Position numbers and translations under genes: made by a program. A stretch of 64,000 nucleotides of DNA from Erythrobacter crassostreae (GTDB lineage: Bacteria > Pseudomonadota > Alphaproteobacteria > Sphingomonadales > Sphingomonadaceae): the NCBI RefSeq assembly GCF_019204045.1, contig NZ_JAGSPC010000001.1, positions 62,001-126,000 on the forward strand, written 5' to 3'. The notes beneath the pieces were generated by a model that did not search any database, was not told the origin of the DNA, and worked only from the letters and a program-made list of their open reading frames with translations. This document shows positions 34,704 to 43,635 of this stretch, one piece after another; position 1 is the stretch's first letter, and each line of letters opens with the position of its first letter.

Positions 34704-34719
34704 GACTACAGCTGTAGTC
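34704..34719. promoter_or_regulatory. BlaI/MecI/CopY-type operator palindrome
   Basis: GACTACAGCTGTAGTC is a perfect 16-bp palindrome containing ACTACA-N2-TGTAGT, the core recognised by BlaI/MecI and related CopY repressors. It lies 42 bp before the serine hydrolase start. A -35-like TTGACT (34727-34722, minus strand) and an AGTAAT (34703-34698) with 18-nt spacing bracket it, so a bound repressor would block the promoter. Confidence 0.7.
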
Positions 34720-34782
34720 GGAGTCAAGACGCTCTCGGAACGCGTGCCGATGTGCGTTGCTGTTGCGCTGCCCGGATACCTG

Positions 34783-35382
34783 TCAGTCTTCGCGAACGGC
34801 GCTCATCAGGCACACCGCGAGCAGCACAGTCGCCAGCACACCCGATCCGCCCGCAAGCGGTAGCTCGCCGGAGAAATCGCGGCCCAATGCCATCGACAAT
34901 GCGTTGGTGATGAAGGCGACCGCGCCAACCAGTGCGGTCAATCCGCCCAGTGCTTTCGCGCCGTCATTCAGCTTCGCCATGCCAAAGACGATTGCGGCGA
35001 GTGCCAGCAGCACCTTTGCCGCGTTGTAGACCATGAAGGAAAAGGCGACGACGGCATCCTTTGCCGGAACGAACGTTTCGACTTCACCTGCTAAAGCGAA
35101 AAACGGGCCAAACATAGTCAGGCCTACGCCGACTTGAACAATATTAAGCACGGAGGCGAAAGCGATCGCTGCCCAGCCCAAGTGCTGGCTCTTCGCCTGA
35201 ACCATCGCCGAACCGGCAAAGGCCGCTAACACGACAAACAGGAAGCCTTCGATGCCCCAAAGAAGCTGACGCGGAACATACATCTCGTTGGCGTAGAGCG
35301 CAGTGTAGATCGCCTGCGTCACGGCAGCGATCAGAAGAAGCGCAGCAACAATCTGCGCCGTGCGTTTAAGCGTAAAGTCCAT
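34783..35382 (-). CDS. multi-pass membrane protein of unknown function
   Basis: A 199-aa protein with about six hydrophobic helices, among them IVAALLLIAAVTQAIYTALYA, LWGIEGFLFVVLAAFAGSAMV, AAIAFASVLNIVQVGVGLTMF, VYNAAKVLLALAAIVFGMAKL and LGGLTALVGAVAFITNALSMAL. No named family is recognised. The ATG at 35382 is preceded by CAGGGGC; an in-frame ATG 90 nt upstream would add one more helix. It is transcribed toward the serine hydrolase operator, with 120 bp between them, and is divergent from the 217-aa gene. Confidence 0.75.
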   Translation of the reverse strand: MDFTLKRTAQIVAALLLIAAVTQAIYTALYANEMYVPRQLLWGIEGFLFVVLAAFAGSAMVQAKSQHLGWAAIAFASVLNIVQVGVGLTMFGPFFALAGEVETFVPAKDAVVAFSFMVYNAAKVLLALAAIVFGMAKLNDGAKALGGLTALVGAVAFITNALSMALGRDFSGELPLAGGSGVLATVLLAVCLMSAVRED

Positions 35383-35545
35383 CTTGGGTGCCCCTGTTTT
35401 GACCCGATAACAGAGCGTATACGCAGCAAAAGCACCGATGGTTACAACAATCGCAATACAAACTGCTCGCATGGCGAGGTGCAACGGCTTGCTTGTCCGA
35501 CCGGTCAGCCTAGGGTCGAGGGCCTGACTGCCAATGGGGGGCAAT

Positions 35546-36199
35546 ATGAACAGCGATAGCGTCAACGGCTTACAAAAACTCGGCATCAAACTGGAAGACA
35601 GTCTCGATGCGATGCTCGCCCAGATAATGGCGGTCGATGAAGACGTGTTTCATGAAACTATCCGCCAATTGTTGGAAAGTGAGATCAAGGCGCTTGGCGA
35701 GATGCCCGAGTATCACGATCTGGATGACAGTTTGGCGACGGCGTCTGCGAAGCTTACCTTCGAAAAAAGGATGGCCGAGATAAAGCATGGAACGGAAGTT
35801 TCGATCTATTCGGCAAAAGCTGCGTTCCACAATGCCAAGCTCGCCTGGGAACTCGCGCGCAAGACCTACACCGACGAACAGGCCAGCATGCAGGCCGATC
35901 TCGATTACAGCGACCGGATGACCACGGTATCATACAAAGAGAATTTCGACGAGGATTCAAGGGCGGGTATTCGCGCGCTTGTTGCACAATTGCGGATCGA
36001 TCACATCAGTGGGCGCAGCACCCAAGCCGCTGGTACAGCATCAGCCCATGCTGCTCTAGGTTCACAAGCGGGCGATCTGATCGATGCGTATAGGACGCTC
36101 CTAGACGTCACCCGCGAAATCGAACTATCCCGAATGGAAAACGAAGCCACCGCCTTCAGGGATTACTGGCAGAGCGTAGAAGTGGCCTTGGATGGCTAG
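35546..36199 (+). CDS. hypothetical protein, 217 aa, helical
   Basis: A soluble, mainly helical and acidic protein. LQKLGIKLEDSLDAMLAQIMAVDEDVFHETIRQLLESEIKAL and a long helix SIYSAKAAFHNAKLAWELARKTYTDEQASMQAD suggest a coiled coil. There is no signal peptide. I do not recognise the family. The ATG at 35546 has a GGGGGG ribosome site at the right distance; an ATG 12 nt upstream lacks one. It is convergent with the GH5 gene. Confidence 0.68.
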   Translation: MNSDSVNGLQKLGIKLEDSLDAMLAQIMAVDEDVFHETIRQLLESEIKALGEMPEYHDLDDSLATASAKLTFEKRMAEIKHGTEVSIYSAKAAFHNAKLAWELARKTYTDEQASMQADLDYSDRMTTVSYKENFDEDSRAGIRALVAQLRIDHISGRSTQAAGTASAHAALGSQAGDLIDAYRTLLDVTREIELSRMENEATAFRDYWQSVEVALDG

Positions 36200-36260
36200 T
36201 TCAATTCCACCCGAGGCTAAGACGCGGATCACGGATATCCGACGTTAGAGAGCGATTTGC

Positions 36261-37361
36261 CTAAAGACCGATCGCGTCGAGCAGGTTTTGATGCCACACG
36301 CCGGTGTTCTGATCGCGGAAAGCAAAGCTGTTGGTGTAGCCCCATATGCATCCGTCTACGTCTGCGCCGCGAAAAGCGGTGGAGACTGCGCGGTAATAGC
36401 TCTCCCGCTGGTCCATCGGGATCGGGTCGTATGCTCCGTATTCGCCCATAAATACCGGTATGCCGGTCGATGTCATGAAGTCGCGCGCTTTCTGAACCGC
36501 GCCCTCCAGCTCTTGCTGATCGGCGGCGCTGCCATATGTCACGCCGGTCGGGCGGACGGGCGTGACCCATGGCGCGCCCTGATGCGTGAAGGGAAACGGA
36601 TCGTAGAAATGAAACGTCGCGATCAGATACGGATCATTGGGCAGCGGCAGCGTCGCTAGCGAGTTGATCCCGCTGTAGTTCTGGCCGCCGACCACGACCG
36701 GCCGCGTCGGGTTGGTCGCGCGGACCTCTGCCAGAGCAGGCTCCAGAATGGATAGCAGGTTTGCATCGTCAATCTGGTTGTGCGGTTCATTCAGAAGCTC
36801 GAACCAGACCATATCGTCTGCACCCTGAAACCGCTCAGCCACCTGTTTCCAGATCGCGGCAAAGCGCTCTTTCTCCGCATCGGGATTTTCAAAGATCGCA
36901 TCGTAATGATGATCGTTGAGGATGACGCGGAGCCCGGCGGCGCGCGCCTGGCCCACAACATCTTCCACGCGCTGCATCCACGCCGCATCGATTGTGTAAG
37001 GCGGCGTGGCAGACGCTTTATTCGACCAGCGTACCGGCAGACGGATTGTTTCAAAACCCACGGCGGCAATGTCGGCGAAATCGGTGTCGGTGATTGCCCT
37101 GCCCCAGTCACCCTCGGTCGGGTTGGCCTCAAGATGATTGGCCATATTCACGCATGCCCCGATCCGCGCATCTGCCTGCGTCAGGAGAGACTGCGAAGGG
37201 GTGGGAGTGGGTGTTGGTGACGGGCTCGGGCTCGGGCTCGGGCTGGGAGCTGGCGCACTAATCGCGCCTCCGCCGGAAGCCGCAGAACCGCCCCCGCATG
37301 AAACCAGAACCGCCGCCATAGCCAGCGGCATTGCGATTGATCGCAGACGATTATTGTGCAT
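36261..37361 (-). CDS. glycoside hydrolase family 5 (cellulase-like) lipoprotein
   Basis: A 366-aa secreted glycosidase. The signal peptide ends at the lipobox VLVSC, followed by a Ser/Pro and Thr/Pro linker. The TIM-barrel domain begins at GACVNMANHLEANPTEGDWG. The acid/base Glu is in WFELLNEPHN and the nucleophile Glu in PVFMGEYGAYD, with the conserved NDHHYD and FHFYDPFPFTHQG loops. It should cleave beta-1,4-glucans or mannans outside the cell or in the periplasm. GGGAGAGAG precedes the ATG. No sugar transporter lies nearby. Confidence 0.93.
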   Translation of the reverse strand: MHNNRLRSIAMPLAMAAVLVSCGGGSAASGGGAISAPAPSPSPSPSPSPTPTPTPSQSLLTQADARIGACVNMANHLEANPTEGDWGRAITDTDFADIAAVGFETIRLPVRWSNKASATPPYTIDAAWMQRVEDVVGQARAAGLRVILNDHHYDAIFENPDAEKERFAAIWKQVAERFQGADDMVWFELLNEPHNQIDDANLLSILEPALAEVRATNPTRPVVVGGQNYSGINSLATLPLPNDPYLIATFHFYDPFPFTHQGAPWVTPVRPTGVTYGSAADQQELEGAVQKARDFMTSTGIPVFMGEYGAYDPIPMDQRESYYRAVSTAFRGADVDGCIWGYTNSFAFRDQNTGVWHQNLLDAIGL

Positions 37362-38046
37362 CGACTCTCTCCCAGTTGGCCATCGCAAACCCAAATTGAC
37401 AATGACTATGACAACGTTGACAAAATTCTGTCCGAAACTCAAGCGGCATTCGTATTCACGGTTTCGCCTCGCCGTTCGACAATCATCTATTGCGCGAAAC
37501 TCGCATTGAAAGAAGCCGAATCACCCACCTCGATGCGAAAGGTAAGTCCGTCCGAAGAACATCAGAAACCTACATTCCGACTGTCAGATTTATAACCAAT
37601 ATTCAAAGTACGAACCGCGATTACGTTACGGCATAAAGGGCTTAGAGGTCGATTCCTGATTCAACCAAATAATTGCATCAGAGGTGTTTTCAAAATCACC
37701 AAAGACGTGGTATTACCGTTAGGTAAGTAAACAGTGGGACAGTTTACTACTTTTAACCCTTAGTGGGGGGCACGCCGTGTAATATCGGCATATTGGTACG
37801 ATGCGAGCGAATGGTAAGCTCGTTATACAATTGTACCGTTGGTCTTTGATAAATTGGCATAAAATTCGCTGTTTTTGGCGACGCCAACGATGATCTGACA
37901 GACAACACCGAATGTTGTCTGCCAGACGAGACTTGCACTGGATTAAACTAACCGAGGGAGAGCAAATGACTTTGCGTCATTCGTTTGTCTGACCTCGAAA
38001 CAGGATCAAAAAAATAGAGCAAAATTGATTAGTACGGAGAGTTGTC
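37362..38046. other. gene-free intergenic region
   Basis: About 685 bp with AT-rich stretches and no convincing gene. It holds the GH5 promoter on the left and the promoter of the 220-aa gene on the right. A 9-bp inverted repeat CAGACAACA/TGTTGTCTG lies at 37899-37921. An 8-codon ORF (37966-37992) with a strong GGGAGAG ribosome site precedes the next gene; it could be a leader peptide. Confidence 0.6.
37899..37921. repeat. 9-bp inverted repeat, possible operator or hairpin
   Basis: CAGACAACA and TGTTGTCTG flank a 5-nt spacer CCGAA, about 125 bp before the 220-aa membrane protein gene. No T run follows, so an operator or leader hairpin is more likely than a terminator. Confidence 0.4.
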
Positions 38047-38709
38047 ATGCAGACGAACGACACAGAAACACTTATGGTCACCCTGATCATTGTTCTTGTC
38101 TTGGCCATCTTTGTGATGGGCACTCTGCTGATTATATTGGCTGCCACCCGAAAAAAATCGGGGGTCGATAAACAGACCCTTCGTGATCAGATTTTGGAAG
38201 GGAACGATAGCCAGTCGTTTCAAGCGCCTGGCACTTATCGGAGGCCGCAGCATCCGGTCGTGGTCGGCCTCGTCTCAAATACGATTTTTGCGCTCATCGT
38301 TGCCATCGTTGTATTTTTGTCGACATGGAAAGCAATCGACGAGCACGGCCATAGCCCTCTTGAATACTTCATCTGCGATTTCCTTTCGCTCGAATTGAGC
38401 ATGTGCGCTGTCGATAATGCTGGTTCTGTTTCCCCGCCGATCATTGTGATTGAACGACCAGAAAAGCCTCAGCAGGCGCCGGAACGCCTTGAGGAGATGC
38501 CTTCGGAACAATCTGATGGCCTCTTGCAAGACAGCTGGCCGCCTCTTCCGGTTGCACCTCCGCTTCCCCAACCGATTATGCCCGACACCTACCTTGATAG
38601 TCCGGACCCAGATGCGGATTATGAAGTCCCGTTCTACGAGCACGGTTACACGACACCGACAGACGAAGACTGCGGTCCAATCGACTTTGATCCAAAGCGC
38701 GACCGATAA
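38047..38709 (+). CDS. two-helix membrane protein with a proline-rich acidic tail
   Basis: A 220-aa protein. Helix one (TLIIVLVLAIFVMGTLLIILAA, about residues 11-33) is followed by a short loop and helix two (GLVSNTIFALIVAIVVFLSTW, about 74-94). The C-terminal 120 residues are rich in Pro, Glu and Asp (PPIIVIERPEKPQQAPERLEEMP, WPPLPVAPPLPQP) and probably disordered and outside the cytoplasm. The family is not recognised. CGGAGAG precedes the ATG. It is followed by the SRAP-like gene 18 bp later. Confidence 0.72.
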   Translation: MQTNDTETLMVTLIIVLVLAIFVMGTLLIILAATRKKSGVDKQTLRDQILEGNDSQSFQAPGTYRRPQHPVVVGLVSNTIFALIVAIVVFLSTWKAIDEHGHSPLEYFICDFLSLELSMCAVDNAGSVSPPIIVIERPEKPQQAPERLEEMPSEQSDGLLQDSWPPLPVAPPLPQPIMPDTYLDSPDPDADYEVPFYEHGYTTPTDEDCGPIDFDPKRDR

Positions 38710-38727
38710 GCGAGCTATTGAGACGTC

Positions 38728-39363
38728 ATGACCACCCTTTACCGCCTCGATTGCCCCGCTTCTGCGATCGCGTCCCGCTTAGGTGCGCGGCTGGGCGATG
38801 ACCCGTGGGCTGGTGGATATGTCGCGCCGCTGAAATTCGCGCCGGTTGTTACGGCGGGGCGCGAATTTATCGCGGGGCCGCGACCGGCTGGAGGCAGATT
38901 GCAACCGCGCATTACGCCGCGCCTCTGGGGTGTCGCCCCTCCCCCGAATTCCGATGATCCAACGCGGCGTATCGCGACGGTACGCAATCACGATAGCCCG
39001 TTCTGGATCGGTAATCTGCGCAACAGCGAGTTTCGCTGCCTCATCCCCGCGACGCGCGTGATGTTGTGGGGCAGCGGAACGGATTACGAAGGGCGCAGGC
39101 TCAAACACTGGTTTGCTCCCGCCGATCAGCCGATCTTTGCGATGGCGGGCGTGTGGAAAGACGAAGACGTGCCCGGTTTTGCAATCCTGACACAGGACGC
39201 GCGCGGCGCGGCGAAGGACGCGGGGTGCAAGGCGATGCCGGTGATCCTGCCCGATCACGAAGGCGCGCGGCAATTCTGGCTTCACGGAGGATGGCATAAA
39301 GCGCGCAGCCTGATTGAGCGGCCGCAACCGCCGGTTGCTGAACTGAAAACCGGCTTCGGCTGA
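38728..39363 (+). CDS. SRAP (YedK/HMCES-like) protein without catalytic residues
   Basis: A 211-aa protein that follows the SRAP fold order: PRLWGVAPPPN, RCLIPATRVMLWG, PIFAMAGVWKDEDVPGFAILTQDARG and CKAMPVILPDH. In active YedK/HMCES the initiator Met is removed to expose Cys2, which bonds with abasic sites in single-stranded DNA; here residue 2 is Thr. The active-site Asn (NARxE) region reads TVRNHDS, the catalytic Glu of FYEW is Leu, and the His before RMPVIL is Cys. It may be inactive or have a changed role. It lies 18 bp behind a membrane protein gene. Confidence 0.78.
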   Translation: MTTLYRLDCPASAIASRLGARLGDDPWAGGYVAPLKFAPVVTAGREFIAGPRPAGGRLQPRITPRLWGVAPPPNSDDPTRRIATVRNHDSPFWIGNLRNSEFRCLIPATRVMLWGSGTDYEGRRLKHWFAPADQPIFAMAGVWKDEDVPGFAILTQDARGAAKDAGCKAMPVILPDHEGARQFWLHGGWHKARSLIERPQPPVAELKTGFG

Positions 39364-39402
39364 GTTTGTGCGGCTGATCAGCGATTTCATCGCCAGCTGA
39401 AA

Positions 39403-39460
39403 TTACAACGCTTTTCAGACCCAATTACAACGTTGGTTGCAACGCTGGCTACAACGCTTT
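39403..39460. repeat. four 12-bp direct repeats upstream of the trimeric autotransporter gene
   Basis: Units TTACAACGCTTT (39403-39414), TTACAACGTTGG (39425-39436), TTGCAACGCTGG (39437-39448) and CTACAACGCTTT (39449-39460). The last three are head-to-tail and the first is one 10-nt gap away. They end 179 bp before the ATG at 39640. Confidence 0.7.
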
Positions 39461-39639
39461 GCAATTATCGATGATCGGGCAGGGATGGTGTCTTGCCGGT
39501 AAGGTGCGGCCTGTTTGCGTTTCGCAGACGGGTCGACCTTACTGACCAAGCACTCCCTTACCGGCCTGAACAAGTGCCCGCCTGGCGCTGTCCCTGCACA
39601 AGACAAGACATCAACTTTGCACGACAGGACACCAAACCG

Positions 39640-41229
39640 ATGAAAAAGACATTTCTGCTTTCGACCGCAGCCGTAGCCACTCTGACCGCGCTGACGATGC
39701 AACCGGCCCCGGCAATGGCCGAGGATTGCGTACTCGACACCGATGATGATGGCATTGCCGATGGCACTGGTGGAGCTAACAGCAATGGCGAGGACACGTC
39801 TCTTGCTTGCGGAACCAATGCGAATGCTTCTGGCTTAGGGTCGACCGCCGTGGGTGCGAATACAGTTGCAGGTGGGGAAAGCGCTATCGCTATTGGCATA
39901 AATGCTCAAAGTCCAGGTAACCGCAATGTGGTCATTGGAGCCAATGCACGCGTGGACAATGCCACTTCAGCGGTGGTGATTGGGGATAGGGCCTTTGCTC
40001 GGCTAACTGGATCGGTTGCTATCGGTGTATTTGCGGAAGCCCGAGGCACGCGGTCGATCGCGATCGGAGAAGCTGCAGAAGCACGCGGCACAAGAGCAAT
40101 CGCGCTGGGCGACAGATCAAACGCAAATGCTCAGAACAGCCTCGCATTTGGCAATTTTGCCAATTCTACCGGAGTGAACGCTATTGCGCTTGGTGCAAAT
40201 AGTGGCGCGACTGCCGATGGTGCCATGGCGCTAGGAAGCCGTGCGAGCGCTTCAGGAGAAAATGCCACTGCCTTCGGGGCGAACGCCGATGCCTCAGCCA
40301 TTCGCGCGATGGCGATTGGGGATGGAGCGAGCGCCTCGGCGGACAATGCGGCCGCGTTCGGAGTGAACTCCAATGCGTTCGGCTTCGCCTCAATGGCGCT
40401 GGGCCGCAACACGATTGCCTCGGGCACCAACGCGCTGGCGCTGGGCAGCAACGCTCAGGTGCTGGCGCAGAACGCTACCGCCATTGGATCGGGCGCGATT
40501 GTTCGCGGTAATGAAGGCACGGCTGTGGGTATCAACAGCTCGGTCACCAATCTTCGGGGTACCGCTGTGGGTCAGTCCGCAACCGCGGGCAACACCGCCA
40601 CCGCCGTCGGCCGCAATTCGGCGGCTACCGGCTTTGAATCGAGCGCGGTGGGCGCTGATGCGGTTGCCGCGCAGGCCGGATCGACCGCGATTGGTAAGGG
40701 CGCGACCACTACAGCAGCCAATCAGGTCACCATTGGCGGCACCGGCAGCGCGGTGCGGATCGGCGATGTCGAAGCCTCAACTGCTGCACAGGTCGGCCCG
40801 GTGCAGGCCGTGACGGTCGACAGCAACGGGGTGCTAGGCAGGCAAACGGTCGCCACGGCTGCTTCGGTCGCCAATGTCCGCGTCTCGATGAATGCGCTGT
40901 CGGCAGTCACCGATGCGCAGTTCAACTCGCTTTCAAACAATGTGATGGCGCTTGATGGGCGGCTTTCGTCGATCGAGTTCGATCTGCAAGACGTCGATCA
41001 ACGGCTGACCGGCGGGATCGCGGCGGCGGCCGCGCTTGGCAGCGCGATTGCGATGCCTGGCAAGGACTTCGTGCTCGCGGGGAACGTCGCAACCTATGGC
41101 GGCGAACAGGGCTATGCGCTGACATTTGTGGGCCGCGCCAGCGACTCCCTCGCTTTTACCGCCGGGGTCGCCGGGAACAGCGGAGAGGGCGATGTGATCG
41201 CGCAGGCCGGCTTCGCACTCGGATTCTAG
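39640..41229 (+). CDS. trimeric-autotransporter-like surface protein with YadA head repeats
   Basis: A 529-aa secreted protein with a signal peptide (STAAVATLTALTMQPAPAMA). From about residue 60 to 360 it repeats a 14-residue YadA-head/Hep_Hag motif of the type AIALGxxAxAxGxxAxAxG, forming a left-handed beta-roll trimer. A collar-like segment precedes a helix (MNALSAVTDAQFNSLSNNVMALDGRLSSIEFDLQDVDQRL) and a YadA-anchor-type C-terminus (GGIAAAAALGSAIAMP onward, ending GFALGF). It probably acts as an adhesin. AGGACACC precedes the ATG. Twelve-base repeats lie upstream. Confidence 0.9.
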   Translation: MKKTFLLSTAAVATLTALTMQPAPAMAEDCVLDTDDDGIADGTGGANSNGEDTSLACGTNANASGLGSTAVGANTVAGGESAIAIGINAQSPGNRNVVIGANARVDNATSAVVIGDRAFARLTGSVAIGVFAEARGTRSIAIGEAAEARGTRAIALGDRSNANAQNSLAFGNFANSTGVNAIALGANSGATADGAMALGSRASASGENATAFGANADASAIRAMAIGDGASASADNAAAFGVNSNAFGFASMALGRNTIASGTNALALGSNAQVLAQNATAIGSGAIVRGNEGTAVGINSSVTNLRGTAVGQSATAGNTATAVGRNSAATGFESSAVGADAVAAQAGSTAIGKGATTTAANQVTIGGTGSAVRIGDVEASTAAQVGPVQAVTVDSNGVLGRQTVATAASVANVRVSMNALSAVTDAQFNSLSNNVMALDGRLSSIEFDLQDVDQRLTGGIAAAAALGSAIAMPGKDFVLAGNVATYGGEQGYALTFVGRASDSLAFTAGVAGNSGEGDVIAQAGFALGF

Positions 41230-41270
41230 GCGAAGCGGGGGCGGCGCCGTGCGCTGCCCCCCCCTCCCGG

Positions 41271-42206
41271 TCAATCAGACAAACACATGCGCATTCCGCG
41301 ACGTGCGACGTTAAACCCGCGCGCTTTCACTTGCTTGCTTTCGGCGCTGGCAGGGTCGCGGATCGGATTGGTGTGGTTATAATGGATGAAATGCACCTTG
41401 GCGCGCTCACTCTTCGGTAGATCTGCCAGCTGTTCCATCGTGCCGGTGACGCGGGGATGCGGGATCGCGCCCATATCGCGGCCCTTCAGCTCGCTATCGT
41501 CCCAGAATGTCGCGTCGATAAAGGCGTAGTCTACGCGGCTCATCAAGTCCTCGAGCGTCTCGCCATTCAATTCGGCGAACTCATCCCAGCTATCCAGATC
41601 GGGAACATAAAGCGCGCGCTTGTCCGGCGTCGAAATGAAGAAGCCGACCGTTTCGGAATACTCATCGCGGTGCGGGACGGTGATCGGGAAAACACCGAAT
41701 TCGTTGGAGATAACGGTCAGACTGCCCTCCTCAATCTCGGTAATCGCTATGTTCCGTGCGCTTACCAACTGGTCCCACGGCCCGTTCTCACGAAGGAATT
41801 TGGCCATGCGCGGCATGGCATAGACAGGCACGCCGCTCGTGTTGGCAGCCTCCCTCCCGAGATACGCAAGGCCCAGATAATGGCCGATATGCGCATGGGT
41901 CAGAAAAACACCATCTAGGCGAAGGCCCGGCTCGCGTGGCTTGGTTCGATCTGTACGTGTGGCCTCTTCGAGATAGGCCATCTGCCGCGTGATATGCGGG
42001 GTCGCATCGAACAGGAACCGCTGGTCATTCTCACGGTCAATCAGCCCGAGCGAACTCGGATACAAATAAGGGTAATTGTCGCCGAAATTGCCGATCTGCG
42101 GCGCGCCAGCATCCTGCCCCGCGCCCAGCACCACAATCTCGCGCGCGCAGGCCTCTGGCGCGCTTACGGATAGTGCAAGCGCGCCTAGCGTCGATGCAAG
42201 GCTCAC
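41271..42206 (-). CDS. secreted MBL-fold metallo-hydrolase
   Basis: A 311-aa protein with a signal peptide (ASTLGALALSVSAPEACA). The metal motif is HAHIGH, where the usual Asp of HxHxDH is replaced by Gly, as in some PqqB-like members. Other ligands may lie in VPHRDEYSETVGFFI, LYVPDLDSW and the late HYNHTNPI. It probably hydrolyses an unknown periplasmic compound. Start is GTG, overlapping the TGA of the amidohydrolase gene by four bases, so the two form an operon. Confidence 0.88.
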   Translation of the reverse strand: MSLASTLGALALSVSAPEACAREIVVLGAGQDAGAPQIGNFGDNYPYLYPSSLGLIDRENDQRFLFDATPHITRQMAYLEEATRTDRTKPREPGLRLDGVFLTHAHIGHYLGLAYLGREAANTSGVPVYAMPRMAKFLRENGPWDQLVSARNIAITEIEEGSLTVISNEFGVFPITVPHRDEYSETVGFFISTPDKRALYVPDLDSWDEFAELNGETLEDLMSRVDYAFIDATFWDDSELKGRDMGAIPHPRVTGTMEQLADLPKSERAKVHFIHYNHTNPIRDPASAESKQVKARGFNVARRGMRMCLSD

Positions 42207-43483
42207 TCGATAACCCGTCCGCGAACCATCACGAAATCGACATCTTCCAGCACAGTCACATCGGTAAGCGGGTTGCCATCGACAGCGATGATATCCGCTG
42301 AATAGCCCGCAGCGATACGTCCGATCTCGGTTTCAAGCCCGAGGATTTCGGCGGCAACCGTGGTCGCGCTGGCGAGCGCCTGACGGTCGCTCATGCCGCC
42401 CGCTTTCATCAGGGCAAACTCGCCTGCATTTTCACCGTGTGGGAACACGCCTGCATCGGTGCCGAATGCGACCTTCACATCGTATTCGATTGCGCGTTCG
42501 ACGATGGTTCCGGCAAAGGTCGCCACCGCGCGGATCTTGTCCTCAACCACCGGCGTGTAGAACCCTTTGCCAAGGTTCTTCTTGATCCCTTCAAACGCCA
42601 TCAGAGTCGGGACAAGCGTGGTGCCATTGGCATTCATCGCGCGCGCCGCGGCTTCATCGATATAAGTGCCATGCTCGATTGTGTGGACCCCTGCGCGGGC
42701 AGCGGCTTCGATACCGCGAGCGCCGTGCGCATGCGCCGCGACTTTCAGACCGAGCGTTTCGGCGGTGTCGACAATCGATTTCATTTCCTCATCGGTGAAG
42801 TGCGCCTCTAGCCCGCGCCCCTGCTGTGACAGCACGCCGCCGGTCGCCGTGATCTTGATAAGGTCAGCGCCGTATTTTGACGCGGTGCGCACTTTCTCGG
42901 AGCATTCAATCGGGCCGGTGCAGGAGAAGTCCGATCCAATCGCGTCGTTCACATGCTTGTTAAAACCGTTCGTGTCGCCGTGGCCGCCGACAATCGCGAT
43001 GGTGCGCGCGCTGGTGACGATGCGCGGCCCGGCGACAACGCCGCTTTCTGTGGCACGCCGCAGGCTTTGTGTGACTTGGTCCGTGCGCGAGCCAAGATCG
43101 CGAACCGTTGTAAAACCGGCCAGCGCGGTAATTCGCGCGTTCTTTGCAGCAATCAGCGTGTACCATTCGGGCGGATTGGTCGCCGCCCGCCAGAATTCGC
43201 CTGAGGGATCACCGGACAAGTGCGTATGCAGGTCGATTAGACCGGGCAGAACTGTCTTGTCACTGAGGTCAATCTCCCGATCAACGACAGACTCGCTTGC
43301 CCCTTCAAAGATGGCAACCACCTTGCCATCCTCGATCAGAATGGTTGCTGGCCCGGTCGGCTCGCTGTTCGCATCCACGATCACACTGCCCGCGCGAACG
43401 GCAATCGTCTCAGCATTGGCCGGTGCGCCAGACATCGCAAGTGCAGCGATCGCGGGAACCGCAAGTTTCGTGAGGACTTTCAT
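42203..43483 (-). CDS. secreted amidohydrolase (imidazolonepropionase/prolidase-like)
   Basis: A 426-aa metal-dependent hydrolase with a signal peptide ending in GAPANA. The TIM-barrel metal motifs are visible: LIDLHTHLSG, VAAHAHGARGIEAAARAGVHTIEHGTYID and VAFGTDAGVFPHG. The C-terminal composite sheet has ADIIAVDGNPLTDVTVLEDV. It resembles Xaa-Pro or organophosphate-acid-type amidohydrolases. GGGAGATG precedes the ATG at 43483. It is first in an operon with the MBL hydrolase and divergent from the S9 peptidase gene, suggesting peptide use. Confidence 0.93.
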   Translation of the reverse strand: MKVLTKLAVPAIAALAMSGAPANAETIAVRAGSVIVDANSEPTGPATILIEDGKVVAIFEGASESVVDREIDLSDKTVLPGLIDLHTHLSGDPSGEFWRAATNPPEWYTLIAAKNARITALAGFTTVRDLGSRTDQVTQSLRRATESGVVAGPRIVTSARTIAIVGGHGDTNGFNKHVNDAIGSDFSCTGPIECSEKVRTASKYGADLIKITATGGVLSQQGRGLEAHFTDEEMKSIVDTAETLGLKVAAHAHGARGIEAAARAGVHTIEHGTYIDEAAARAMNANGTTLVPTLMAFEGIKKNLGKGFYTPVVEDKIRAVATFAGTIVERAIEYDVKVAFGTDAGVFPHGENAGEFALMKAGGMSDRQALASATTVAAEILGLETEIGRIAAGYSADIIAVDGNPLTDVTVLEDVDFVMVRGRVIE

Positions 43484-43635
43484 TTGTATCATCTCCCTTT
43501 GCCGCACTTGATGACGCGCAAGTCAGCGCAGCACAAGCACGAAGGGCGATGAGATAGTGTCACGTAGCGTTTGCCATCCGCCAGCCGTTCGTTATGACTC
43601 AGCGTAAGAATCGACCAACAAGGGACAACTTTTTC

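Noticed and set aside
39403..39460. CRISPR array or plasmid-type iteron origin
   Set aside because: Units are only 12 nt, lack unique spacers, and no cas or replication initiator gene is near.
43594..43635. Upstream extension of the S9 peptidase from 43594
   Set aside because: The extra 14 residues are charged and would spoil the signal peptide that begins at 43636.
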